The translations under genes were made by a program, and so were the position numbers. Below are positions 1 through 6,222 of a stretch of DNA of 28,879 bases, in pieces. The stretch covers positions 1 through 28,879 of IMG/VR virus record IMGVR_UViG_3300023178_000198; one strand, written 5' to 3'. Within the stretch, counting starts at the first letter, position 1; each line of letters begins with the position of its first letter. Source of the DNA: a virus. The notes under the pieces are model-generated. The model was not told the DNA's origin and made no database searches. It saw nothing but the letters and a program-made list of their open reading frames with translations.

Positions 1-1168
1 TAGACAGTTCATGCGTTTTGCCGTCAGGATCAGTCCAACTAGCACCCGCACTATACCCGCCAGCAAGATCACTCAGACTATAATATGTCTGATATGCTTG
101 TACCAGATTGGTACATTCTGCAACCTTGGTGGTCATATCTTCCTTGAGTTGAAGATAAATTTCTTGAGTCTTTTTACGCAGCACATTGATCACACCCTTA
201 GTGTACTGCAAACCTTCTCGACTAACATCCATCTCCAATTCACCAATATCAAATTGGATTTGTAGATATAGGCCAGCATTAAGAATCTCTCTGACTAGGT
301 TCTTCCAGTTGTCAACATCTGCCCTTCTGAAAGTTCGATTCCACTTTTGAATATTGCTATTAGTAGTCTCTTCTTCTTCACCAATAATCTTATCGGCACT
401 AACTGGGTATGCAATATTTCCCATGACTGCAACAACTCCACCAGCATTATGGTGCGATGAAGGAAATTGCCCGCTATCACCAGACAATCGACCAACCTTC
501 CACCCATCACCATCAATCACATAATTGTGGTAAGAGTAAGAGTGATCCTGCATACCAGAATCAACCGAACCTTCTACAATAGGCTTTGTTTTAAAGTAGT
601 GATAGATCCTCTTGGCCTTCTGATTAAACTCTTGATAATCATACTGCTTTACTGCAAAACTAATTTCAAGACCATTAGGTTCGTTAGTATCACTGACTCC
701 GAATAGGTTGAGACTAGGAACGCCATTCTCATCCATAGCCGCTATATAATTGTATGCTTTACCATTGAAGTAAGAAGTGGTACTAAAACTCTTAGTATAA
801 GCAAATGGACTCTTAGAACCAAGACCAAGACAACCAGTAAAATCATTACTGTTATTCTTGTTACTAGCCCCATAAGTCGTATAGAGTTCTTCCATATCCT
901 CTTGAGAAAGTCCAGTACCATAATCTCTCACCGTAAAGTTAGGGTTAGATGAGGTAGGCAAAGTAACCTTAAAAGGATTCTGGTTGCCTGCTGCAATATG
1001 AGCGTCGTAAGCATTAGTAGACAGTTCTCTGATAACTGCCATAACCTTATCGGAATATAAAGAGTCCGAAAGGATCTTAAACATTTTGCTGGTCTGGGCG
1101 ATTGTGAACTGATTAGCACTGTCCATGCCTCGACTGTGAATTTCAACGGTACGATCTGCAAGTTTCAT
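1..1168 (-). CDS. rIIA: RIIA-like protein (GHKL ATPase), 3' end outside the window
   Basis: Frame open from an ATG at 1168 to the left edge, about 389 codons, with no stop inside the window. The N-terminal third carries a Bergerat/GHKL ATP-binding fold: RELSTNAYDAH (residues 48-57), the D-x-G-x-G motif in RDYGTG (81-86) and GLGSKSPF (115-122). Spacing and wording resemble T4 RIIA, a membrane-associated protein tied to lysis inhibition and exclusion by lambda rex. A strong Shine-Dalgarno (GGAGACTAC) precedes the ATG, and a consensus promoter lies at 1211-1239. It is the last gene visible in this transcription direction, so whether rIIB follows cannot be seen. The family call is secure; the T4 function in this host is inferred. 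Confidence 0.9.
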   Translation of the reverse strand, partial: MKLADRTVEIHSRGMDSANQFTIAQTSKMFKILSDSLYSDKVMAVIRELSTNAYDAHIAAGNQNPFKVTLPTSSNPNFTVRDYGTGLSQEDMEELYTTYGASNKNNSNDFTGCLGLGSKSPFAYTKSFSTTSYFNGKAYNYIAAMDENGVPSLNLFGVSDTNEPNGLEISFAVKQYDYQEFNQKAKRIYHYFKTKPIVEGSVDSGMQDHSYSYHNYVIDGDGWKVGRLSGDSGQFPSSHHNAGGVVAVMGNIAYPVSADKIIGEEEETTNSNIQKWNRTFRRADVDNWKNLVREILNAGLYLQIQFDIGELEMDVSREGLQYTKGVINVLRKKTQEIYLQLKEDMTTKVAECTNLVQAYQTYYSLSDLAGGYSAGASWTDPDGKTHELS

Positions 1169-1210
1169 CTGTGTAGTCTCCAAAAAAGAAAATTGTCCTG
1201 TGATAGCCTA

Positions 1211-1239
1211 AGTATACCATCGACCATTTGGCTTGTCAA
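1211..1239 (-). promoter_or_regulatory. sigma70-like promoter for rIIA
   Basis: Reading the minus strand, -35 TTGACA (1239-1234), 17-base spacer AGCCAAATGGTCGATGG and -10 TATACT (1216-1211), with a TGG extended -10. The predicted start is about 35 bases before the rIIA ATG. The spacer holds TCGAT, part of a motif shared with other promoters here. Confidence 0.8.
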
Positions 1240-1242
1240 GCA

Positions 1243-1347
1243 TTAATTTTTATTTTCTGGTGGAGTCCAGATATTATCCATTGAACACAATAGAGGATAT
1301 TCTATATCGTCATCATCAAGTATTTCTAACCAATCCTCAATATCCAC
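1243..1347 (-). CDS. possible 34-residue acidic microprotein
   Basis: A GTG-initiated frame of 35 codons overlaps the end of the acidic coiled-coil gene by 11 bases and stops at TAA 1243-1245. The product would be acidic (EILDDDD), with WTPPENKN at the end. No clear ribosome binding site precedes the GTG. It runs across the rIIA promoter region, so it may be chance or a remnant of the upstream acidic tail in another frame. Weakly supported. Confidence 0.25.
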   Translation of the reverse strand: MDIEDWLEILDDDDIEYPLLCSMDNIWTPPENKN

Positions 1348-1648
1348 GGATTACGTCATCATCATCGTCGTCGTTGTATTCTTCATAGTCCTCATAATCC
1401 TCTGGCTCAAAATCCTCATCGTCATAAGGATTCCATTCTGATTCATAATCTCTATGTCTTTCTATTTCATCTTCTATAATTTCAGCAGCATCAAAAACGA
1501 CTTCAAATTCTTGAATTTTATCATGTATTGTGTTGATCTTGCCATCAATATTTTTTATTCCCTTTTTTAGGTCTTTTAGTTCTTTCTGTATTAAGGCTAT
1601 TTGTTTTTGATTTTCTAATATAGCTTTTAATATTGGGTCTACTGGCAT
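1337..1648 (-). CDS. coiled-coil protein with a highly acidic tail
   Basis: 103 residues, no family recognised. Residues 10-60 form a heptad-rich, Lys-rich helix typical of a coiled coil. Residues 65-100 are almost entirely Asp/Glu/Tyr with a run of six Asp near the end. Such tails occur in DNA-mimic and chaperone-like proteins, but nothing here proves such a role. The start overlaps the end of the upstream gene by 10 bases, suggesting translational coupling. Confidence 0.7.
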   Translation of the reverse strand: MPVDPILKAILENQKQIALIQKELKDLKKGIKNIDGKINTIHDKIQEFEVVFDAAEIIEDEIERHRDYESEWNPYDDEDFEPEDYEDYEEYNDDDDDDVIRGY

Positions 1649-1944
1649 GATTTATACTCTTTTATGTCGCCGTTTTGAATTATTTTTAATTCTTCATATG
1701 GAGTTGCTACTCTACGATAAAATTCTTGCTTGATATTTTCTAATACACCAGTAATCATAGCAATTTTACTATAAGATGTTTTACCCATGCTTCCTGCTAG
1801 TATTCTACTAAAAGTGTAATTGATTTCTCCCAATATGGAAAGAAATTCATCATCTGTTAATTGATTACCTTCTGTTAAGCATTGAATCATATCTTCAATG
1901 CATTCATCTAGAAATACTCTTGCTTCTTCTTTAATATATGGCAT
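1639..1944 (-). CDS. conserved phage protein of the MPYI... type (DUF6899-like)
   Basis: 101 residues starting MPYIKEEAR. The start at 1944 is chosen because AAAGGAAAG precedes it; an in-frame TTG at 1959 lies ahead of that site. The central LGEINYTFSRIL and the later GVLENIKQEFYRRVATPYEE match, from memory, a small widespread phage protein family (I believe DUF6899) of unknown function. Mixed alpha-helical, no membrane segment. It sits directly after the kinase-like gene. Confidence 0.8.
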   Translation of the reverse strand: MPYIKEEARVFLDECIEDMIQCLTEGNQLTDDEFLSILGEINYTFSRILAGSMGKTSYSKIAMITGVLENIKQEFYRRVATPYEELKIIQNGDIKEYKSCQ

Positions 1945-1955
1945 AATCTTTCCTT

Positions 1956-2510
1956 TCAATCATAAACAGTAGGACATTTACAATTATATTTTTCACAGTA
2001 AGGACATTTTGGCCCCGGTTCCTCAAAGCCCCATGCGTTAGAATATCCTTCAAAACTTTCATAGCCAGTATCAATACAGGCCAGTTTCTTTCTTCTTCCT
2101 CTTTTAATATAACCGATATTGTTCATATGGCAATCCCAGAATTTTAATCCGGTTTTTTCTCTAATGTTGTCAACCAAATCCTGTATTTTCCTGTGTGGGA
2201 TTTTAGCATCAATATCAAACAGAACAGCCTTCTCTGTCACATAGCCCCAACTGGTCACAGTTTCGCTAGGAGTCCATGCTCTTAAAAGTTCTGGGTCATA
2301 CCAGTATGCTATTTTACAGAGTGGCGTGAGGATGGACGGGGCAAGGTCGAACTTATTTAATATAAGCTGATTAATAAGAGATTTTCTTGCCCTGGTTTTA
2401 TTCTTAAAAGATTTAAAACCCAAATTTTGGTGGCCTCTGATGGGTAGGAAATCACAATAACCACCCGAGTCACACCAACTAGTATCTACCAAATAATCGT
2501 GATGAATCAT
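1956..2510 (-). CDS. phage kinase-like fold protein with a C-terminal Cys cluster
   Basis: 184 residues. The core resembles the C-lobe of a small-molecule or protein kinase: WDCHMNN (125-131), like the H-x-D-x4-N catalytic loop, and CIDTG (145-149), at the place of the metal-binding DFG/DxG. Upstream are GFKSF (31-35) and WGYVTEKAV (88-96), which I recall from a phage family of kinase-like proteins. The C-terminus CPYCEKYNCKC (169-179) could bind zinc. No glycine-rich ATP loop is obvious, so it may be a minimal or inactive kinase. Its ATG overlaps the stop of the upstream gene (TAATG). Substrate unknown. Confidence 0.75.
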   Translation of the reverse strand: MIHHDYLVDTSWCDSGGYCDFLPIRGHQNLGFKSFKNKTRARKSLINQLILNKFDLAPSILTPLCKIAYWYDPELLRAWTPSETVTSWGYVTEKAVLFDIDAKIPHRKIQDLVDNIREKTGLKFWDCHMNNIGYIKRGRRKKLACIDTGYESFEGYSNAWGFEEPGPKCPYCEKYNCKCPTVYD

Positions 2511-2833
2511 TAGTATGAGTAAATGTGTACAGGTACGCCAGTAATTTCTTCAATAAAAGTAGAGGCATCAGTCACATTATAAAAATCTCCTAATGCTTTT
2601 CTTGTTTTATAGTACTCTGGTTTATAGACCCCAAATACTCTGTAGAACGGCTGGTCAACCGCAAACTCATCAGCATTTAAAAATTCTTCTGCTGTTTTAA
2701 TCTCTTGAATAATAGTGCCGCCTTCATAATCTGAAATCTCCCTACAGGTAATAATCTCAAAAGCCTGAAAATAAGATTTAGTATTATGATGATTGGGTGT
2801 ATGTGAATTAACTAATTTGCCGTCGTACCCCAT
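2510..2833 (-). CDS. hypothetical protein
   Basis: 107 residues starting MGYDGK, no family recognised. It contains an aromatic-rich stretch near residues 60-80 (FYRVFGVYKPEYYKTRKALG) and has no signal peptide or membrane segment. It is the first gene after tRNA-Leu in the transcription direction and is coupled to the kinase-like gene by a one-base overlap. Confidence 0.7.
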   Translation of the reverse strand: MGYDGKLVNSHTPNHHNTKSYFQAFEIITCREISDYEGGTIIQEIKTAEEFLNADEFAVDQPFYRVFGVYKPEYYKTRKALGDFYNVTDASTFIEEITGVPVHIYSY

Positions 2834-2868
2834 GCTCTATCCTTTATGTTTAGGTAATACAATGTTAA

Positions 2869-2953
2869 TGCCGAAGGTGGGACTTGAACCCACACGCCCG
2901 TAATGAGCAACAGATTTTAAGTCTGTTGTGTCTGCCTATTCCACCACTTCGGC
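2869..2953 (-). tRNA. tRNA-Leu (anticodon UAA)
   Basis: An 85-base class II tRNA. The acceptor arm GCCGAAG pairs with CUUCGGC, the T arm contains GGUUCAAGUCC, there is a long variable arm, and the anticodon loop CUUAAAA reads UAA. The discriminator is A and CCA is not encoded. It lies alone between protein genes, apart from the other five tRNAs. UUA is an AT-rich Leu codon, fitting an AT-rich phage. Confidence 0.96.
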
Positions 2954-2976
2954 GTTTTGGTTATGTTATCTTTTGA

Positions 2977-3240
2977 TCACATATCGCCATGATGCTCTTT
3001 AAGTCTTTGATAAATTTGCACAAGTCTTTCGCTTTTGTCTATTTGTTTTTCTGGCTTTTTTCTTTCCATTTTAGGAAGTTCAATACCACTAGATGCAAGA
3101 GCAGATTTGATCCTAGCATATCTTGCCATAGTGCTTGTTATCTTTTGTCCTGTTTTTTCAGATATTTCCGCATAAGTCTTGCTAGAAAAAACCGCCTGCA
3201 TAAATAAATCATCCGAGCAATGAATTCTTTTCTTATTCAT
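2977..3240 (-). CDS. small predicted HTH-type protein
   Basis: 87 residues. The ATG at 3240 is chosen because GGAGAAAATA precedes it. Residues 10-45 (DDLFMQAVF, TYAEISEKTG, STMARYARIKSAL) look like a helix-turn-helix with a second recognition-like helix. The C-terminal half is Lys-rich and helical. No specific family identified. A consensus promoter lies at 3276-3304, and tRNA-Leu follows 24 bases after the stop. Confidence 0.75.
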   Translation of the reverse strand: MNKKRIHCSDDLFMQAVFSSKTYAEISEKTGQKITSTMARYARIKSALASSGIELPKMERKKPEKQIDKSERLVQIYQRLKEHHGDM

Positions 3241-3275
3241 TATTTTCTCCAATTCTAAATAAAGTCCTATAAGGC

Positions 3276-3304
3276 ATTATATCACACAAATCCCAATTAG
3301 TCAA
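3276..3304 (-). promoter_or_regulatory. sigma70-like promoter for the HTH-type gene
   Basis: Minus strand: -35 TTGACT, 17-base spacer, -10 TATAAT (3281-3276), with TGA as extended -10. Its -35 lies across the last codon of the CAP-domain gene. The spacer lacks the GCCGATA motif seen in several other promoters here. Confidence 0.7.
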
Positions 3305-3696
3305 TCCTTCTTTTTTCCAAAACACACACACCAGTATGGAGTACTGTTTTCAGAATAAGAAAATCCAAAACCCATATGCGTGTAATGTTTATTCATTATA
3401 TTTCGTTTATGTCCATAACTATTCATCCAACTTTGCATTACGCTTTTTTCGTCTTTCTGCCCGTATGCTATATTTTCTCCGGCTCTGGAAAATCCAAGAT
3501 CCATAATGTCTCTTATGGTACTATGTCGCAAAACATTAGTGTCGGCCATATATTTAGCCCATTCACTAGCATATTTTTCTAAAATATCACTATTTTTTAG
3601 CACAGGAAGGTTGTGCAACCAAGATACCTTCCTTGCGTTATTGTGTAATTCTAGCATAGAATTTGCATTTGGGAAATAATGGGTATAATCATTCAT
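3301..3696 (-). CDS. CAP/SCP (YkwD-like) domain protein
   Basis: 131 residues covering one CAP domain: MLELHNNARK (14-23), LEKYASEWAKYMA (39-51), LRHS, GENIAYGQ, WMNSYGHKRNIMNKHYTHMGFGF. The His and Glu residues of the CAP cavity (LRHS, GENIA, GHKRN) are kept. Bacterial CAP proteins are usually exported and of uncertain activity; this copy has no visible signal peptide. It overlaps the exported thioredoxin-like gene by 8 bases. Unusual cargo for a phage, perhaps acting on the envelope after lysis or non-classical export. Confidence 0.88.
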   Translation of the reverse strand: MNDYTHYFPNANSMLELHNNARKVSWLHNLPVLKNSDILEKYASEWAKYMADTNVLRHSTIRDIMDLGFSRAGENIAYGQKDEKSVMQSWMNSYGHKRNIMNKHYTHMGFGFSYSENSTPYWCVCFGKKKD

Positions 3697-3994
3697 ATTG
3701 CTTTAGCCACTCGCTATAATTGTTGTCGTAACCTATTTTTTTTGACATCATTTTGCCGCTGTCATCAAAAATAAAAGACGTTGGAACTTTACTTACTTTT
3801 AATCTATTAATAGTGTCTTTATCTTTATCGAAATCTACATAAATAATCTTGAGATTCGGCTTATTTCTTTTTAAATATGCTTTTAGTTGTTGGCAGGGAT
3901 TGCACCAAGAAGCACTAACAACCATTAATTCATCCGATAGAGCAATACTATTCAGCCCTAATATTAGGATTATAGCAACTAGTAGATGTTTCAT
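3689..3994 (-). CDS. exported thioredoxin-fold protein (WCNPC)
   Basis: 101 residues starting MKHLLVAIILILGL, a clear signal peptide or anchor of about 20 residues, then a thioredoxin fold: VVSASWCNPCQQLK with redox CxxC, IIYVDFDKD, and the cis-Pro in KVPTSFIFDD. The start at 3994 puts the signal at the N-terminus and overlaps the PspC-like stop (ATGA); a further 16 upstream in-frame residues lack this logic. Likely a periplasmic or membrane-tethered thiol-disulfide protein. It is coupled to PspC upstream and CAP downstream, forming an envelope-directed trio. Confidence 0.88.
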   Translation of the reverse strand: MKHLLVAIILILGLNSIALSDELMVVSASWCNPCQQLKAYLKRNKPNLKIIYVDFDKDKDTINRLKVSKVPTSFIFDDSGKMMSKKIGYDNNYSEWLKQYE

Positions 3995-4179
3995 TGATCC
4001 GTATTTGCTGGTAGCAATATACCAAGCAATACATATATCCAAAACAAGATACTTCCGGTTGCTAATGCTCCTATTACTGCCGCAAATCTAATCAAAGTTA
4101 CGTCAATACCAGTATATTCTGATAATCCAGAACATACTCCAAAGATCATTTTATTCTTACCCTTTGTTAATTTGCTCAT
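3991..4179 (-). CDS. PspC-domain membrane protein
   Basis: 62 residues: KGKNKMIFGVCSGLSEYTGID followed by one hydrophobic segment (about 30-56) matches the PspC domain of phage-shock proteins and membrane-stress regulators. Length fits a stand-alone PspC domain. SD GAGGTCACA precedes the ATG. A GTGTATAAT element lies about 40 bases upstream. A phage copy might blunt or mimic the host membrane-stress response; that is inference. Confidence 0.88.
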   Translation of the reverse strand: MSKLTKGKNKMIFGVCSGLSEYTGIDVTLIRFAAVIGALATGSILFWIYVLLGILLPANTDQ

Positions 4180-4217
4180 TGTGACCTCAATATAAAAGTA
4201 TGAAATATTTACATAAT

Positions 4218-4226
4218 ATTATACAC
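4218..4226 (-). promoter_or_regulatory. -10-only element GTGTATAAT upstream of the PspC gene
   Basis: GTGTATAAT on the minus strand, in a short intergenic gap with no recognisable -35 at 16-18 bases. The same string recurs at 20422, 27246 and (as GTGTATAAA) 27512, each 27-47 bases before a start codon. Possibly a middle or late phage promoter. Confidence 0.45.
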
Positions 4227-4229
4227 CCT

Positions 4230-4343
4230 TTAGTTATTGAGTGATATTGTCGATTTGCTTGTAATTGATAATTTTTCTTGAGAATCAAATCCACAAAATG
4301 TTAAGAAATTATCAATTCCCATTATTTGAATCAGACTTATCAT
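4230..4343 (-). CDS. 37-residue microprotein
   Basis: Starts MISLIQIMGIDNFL and ends SLNN. The sequence AAAGGAATAATA before the ATG is a good ribosome binding site. It overlaps the C-terminal part of the upstream 44-residue membrane microprotein in another frame. No family recognised. The SD is the main support. Confidence 0.45.
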   Translation of the reverse strand: MISLIQIMGIDNFLTFCGFDSQEKLSITSKSTISLNN

Positions 4344-4446
4344 TATTATTCCTTTCTTTTGAAAGACTGATAAACATATATACAATAGTTATATCTATTA
4401 ATACTTTTATCCACCACACTGAAAGAACATCTATTAATTCGTTCAT
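4312..4446 (-). CDS. 44-residue single-pass membrane microprotein
   Basis: MNELIDVLSVWW then a hydrophobic stretch to about residue 28 (LIDITIVYMFISL), then a hydrophilic Asn/Ser/Lys tail. The ATG overlaps the TGA of the preceding 35-residue gene (AAATGA), a coupling pattern common here. Unknown function. Confidence 0.6.
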   Translation of the reverse strand: MNELIDVLSVWWIKVLIDITIVYMFISLSKERNNNDKSDSNNGN

Positions 4447-4550
4447 TTAGATTTCTTCTGCTTCTTCTTTCTAAATATCTTGTCATAGTTTTCATTGTAT
4501 TTTTTAAGATCCACAGGTCTGGGTTTATCGCCCTTTCCATTCTGACTCAT
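4443..4550 (-). CDS. 35-residue basic phage protein of the KGDKPRP type
   Basis: MSQNGKGDKPRPVDLKKYN followed by a Lys-rich end. The N-terminal SQNGKGDKPRPV and later YDKIF are a pattern I recall in tiny proteins of many phages. SD GGAGGCTTAA precedes the ATG, which directly follows the TAA of the upstream gene. Unknown function; the basic character would suit nucleic-acid or ribosome binding. Confidence 0.75.
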   Translation of the reverse strand: MSQNGKGDKPRPVDLKKYNENYDKIFRKKKQKKSK

Positions 4551-5249
4551 TTAAGCCTCCAATACATATGACCAGTAACGAGAATCTTCCTTATCTTGCA
4601 GAGCATCCCAGTATACACAACGAGCAATATAGGATGGAACCTTTAGTTTGCCACAATTAACGCTCCAATGCTGCTCCATTCGTTTATACTTTTCAATACC
4701 TTGCTTGCTTTTATTATAGGTAAGATGTTCCATGTTGTAAAGTCTCAGTTGATGAACATCACCACAAAGAACACGGGCCTCATTAGGATGAATCATCTCT
4801 AAAGCAAAACTTACTTTTGCCATACCAAGACCCATGATCTTGTTAACAATTTCATCACGCTTCTTAACGTGATACTTCTTAGTGGTCAGATAAAAATCTT
4901 TAGGATTAGCCCAAAACTGAGTAGCAAAGTCCCAGATATACTTGGTACGATTATTGTGAAGTCCTACGCCTGATCCTGCGAGTTTTTCTCGCAAAGTTTC
5001 TTTGTTGTCGATCCATTCTTCGTAGTTCTTAATGGCATTGTAGCCGTAGCAATTCCCCTTCCAACTAGTGTGAACAGAGCAGTAAGCAAAGAGATAACGC
5101 CTAAAAATATCAGCGTGATTCTGTGGTCGTACACTTTCCCAGTACTCCTTATAGTCTTGAATCTTTTGTGTAGGAAATGTTTTAAAGAATTCGTCAGCAC
5201 GATTCCGGCAGTAGGTAGTTTTCTTTTCGGTCTTTTCCAAAGTAGCCAT
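4551..5249 (-). CDS. HhH-GPD-like DNA glycosylase-fold protein (first copy)
   Basis: 232 residues; the start at 5249 follows GGAGACTACT, while an in-frame ATG at 5261 lies ahead of this SD. All-helical. LGMAKVSFALEMI (141-153) resembles the helix-hairpin-helix, and CGDVHQLRLY (162-171) resembles the catalytic-Asp segment (D-x-H-x-x-R) of OGG1/AGOG-like glycosylases. The usual catalytic Lys is not obvious. This suggests base-excision repair or modified-base recognition, with a divergent or lost lyase step. A second protein of this kind lies at 25354-25941. Own promoter at 5288-5316. Confidence 0.7.
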   Translation of the reverse strand: MATLEKTEKKTTYCRNRADEFFKTFPTQKIQDYKEYWESVRPQNHADIFRRYLFAYCSVHTSWKGNCYGYNAIKNYEEWIDNKETLREKLAGSGVGLHNNRTKYIWDFATQFWANPKDFYLTTKKYHVKKRDEIVNKIMGLGMAKVSFALEMIHPNEARVLCGDVHQLRLYNMEHLTYNKSKQGIEKYKRMEQHWSVNCGKLKVPSYIARCVYWDALQDKEDSRYWSYVLEA

Positions 5250-5287
5250 AGTAGTCTCCAAAAGAGTTGATTTCTGTGATACGTTCC

Positions 5288-5316
5288 ATTCTACACTACT
5301 AGTATCGGCTTGTCAA
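5288..5316 (-). promoter_or_regulatory. sigma70-like promoter with GCCGATA spacer, for the HhH-GPD-like gene
   Basis: -35 TTGACA (5316-5311), 17-base spacer AGCCGATACTAGTAGTG, -10 TAGAAT (5293-5288). The SD of the gene at 5249 follows about 25 bases later. Confidence 0.8.
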
Positions 5317-5326
5317 GTGGGATTCT

Positions 5327-5527
5327 TTAATCTGAATCGTCCACATGATAGACGTATTCAAAAGCCATATATTTACCATGTTTTAGTGCTTCAGTGATGC
5401 TTGCTTTAGGATTTTCCTTTAGATACCACATAGAATGTTGAATTACAGCAGCAAGTGCGGACAATCCATCTGATTTACTAATTCTCAAAACACATTCTTC
5501 AATAATTTCGATATCTGATTTATTCAT
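5327..5527 (-). CDS. small phage protein, paralogue of the gene at 27520
   Basis: 66 residues. Central AAVIQHSMWYLKENPKAS then ITEALKHGKYMAFEY follows a pattern (AL..MK.nP..si.eAl..g..EW) seen also in the 53-residue protein at 27520-27681 and, as I recall, in many phage small proteins. The ATG overlaps the sulfotransferase stop (ATGA), with AGGAA just before it. Unknown function. Confidence 0.7.
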   Translation of the reverse strand: MNKSDIEIIEECVLRISKSDGLSALAAVIQHSMWYLKENPKASITEALKHGKYMAFEYVYHVDDSD

Positions 5528-6222
5528 TTCCTAAAATACCCTATTTGATTTTCTATTTCCCAATCAATATTGTTGTCTATTATCTTTTTAATGTCTGGTT
5601 CAATATGATATGGTTCTTTTTTTATAGGTTGTAAGATGGGCATATTTAATAGTAAATTATATTTCTTAGACCATCGCGTAACTATGCTCCAAGGGTCATT
5701 ACACAAATCTTCATATTTGATAAACTCATAATTTTTTGCTATAGTTGGCATGGTGTGGTATAAATAACGGAGTTTTTTACTTCTCATAGCAAAGATATTT
5801 TTATATCGTGATTCAGTATCGAAATCTCTATCATTTAATTTTTCTTCACAGTAAAATTTGCTTTTTTTGTCGTGATGAATAGAATACCATTCATTAGTCA
5901 ATAAACCTATTATATCATGGTTTTCTGGTGGAACATGATGTAAAGTTCTACTTAGTCCCATAATCCAATCGTAAGGATTTCTAACTATTCCTATAAATAT
6001 AGTATTATCTGCTTCCTTAATTGCATCACTATGAAATCCAAAAAAATGTTTATGTCCGAATAATTTTTTAAATTCTGCTTTTATGGCTGATGGATTTATT
6101 AGATTAATATCAAAAGCAGCAACATGATGATGCAAATGATATGATTTACCAGTTAGTAGTGTTTCTAAATAATTAGTTCCACTATTTCTTTCTCCGTATA
6201 TTACAAAACTTTTATTTATCAT
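5524..6222 (-). CDS. P-loop sulfotransferase-like protein
   Basis: 232 residues. YGERNSGTNYLETLL (9-23) corresponds to the 5'-phosphosulfate-binding loop of PAPS-dependent sulfotransferases. IVRNPYDWIMG (79-89) corresponds to the 3'-phosphate-binding motif. IKYEDLCNDP (about 168-177) matches a conserved helix of the family. Predicted to move sulfate from PAPS to a sugar or other hydroxyl. It overlaps the glycosyltransferase gene by 11 bases, so the two probably act on one glycan. Sulfotransferases are rare in phages. Confidence 0.85.
   Translation of the reverse strand: MINKSFVIYGERNSGTNYLETLLTGKSYHLHHHVAAFDINLINPSAIKAEFKKLFGHKHFFGFHSDAIKEADNTIFIGIVRNPYDWIMGLSRTLHHVPPENHDIIGLLTNEWYSIHHDKKSKFYCEEKLNDRDFDTESRYKNIFAMRSKKLRYLYHTMPTIAKNYEFIKYEDLCNDPWSIVTRWSKKYNLLLNMPILQPIKKEPYHIEPDIKKIIDNNIDWEIENQIGYFRK

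Noticed and set aside
11-706. Open frames on the plus strand (11-265, 467-706) and on the minus strand (295-516, 928-1161)
   Set aside because: They lie inside the rIIA reading frame in other frames; rIIA carries recognisable motifs and has an SD and promoter.
4346-4540. 64-codon minus-strand frame
   Set aside because: The same stretch encodes two microproteins with SD and ATGA coupling; this frame has neither.
4964-5200. 78-codon minus-strand frame
   Set aside because: Out-of-frame shadow of the HhH-GPD-like gene.
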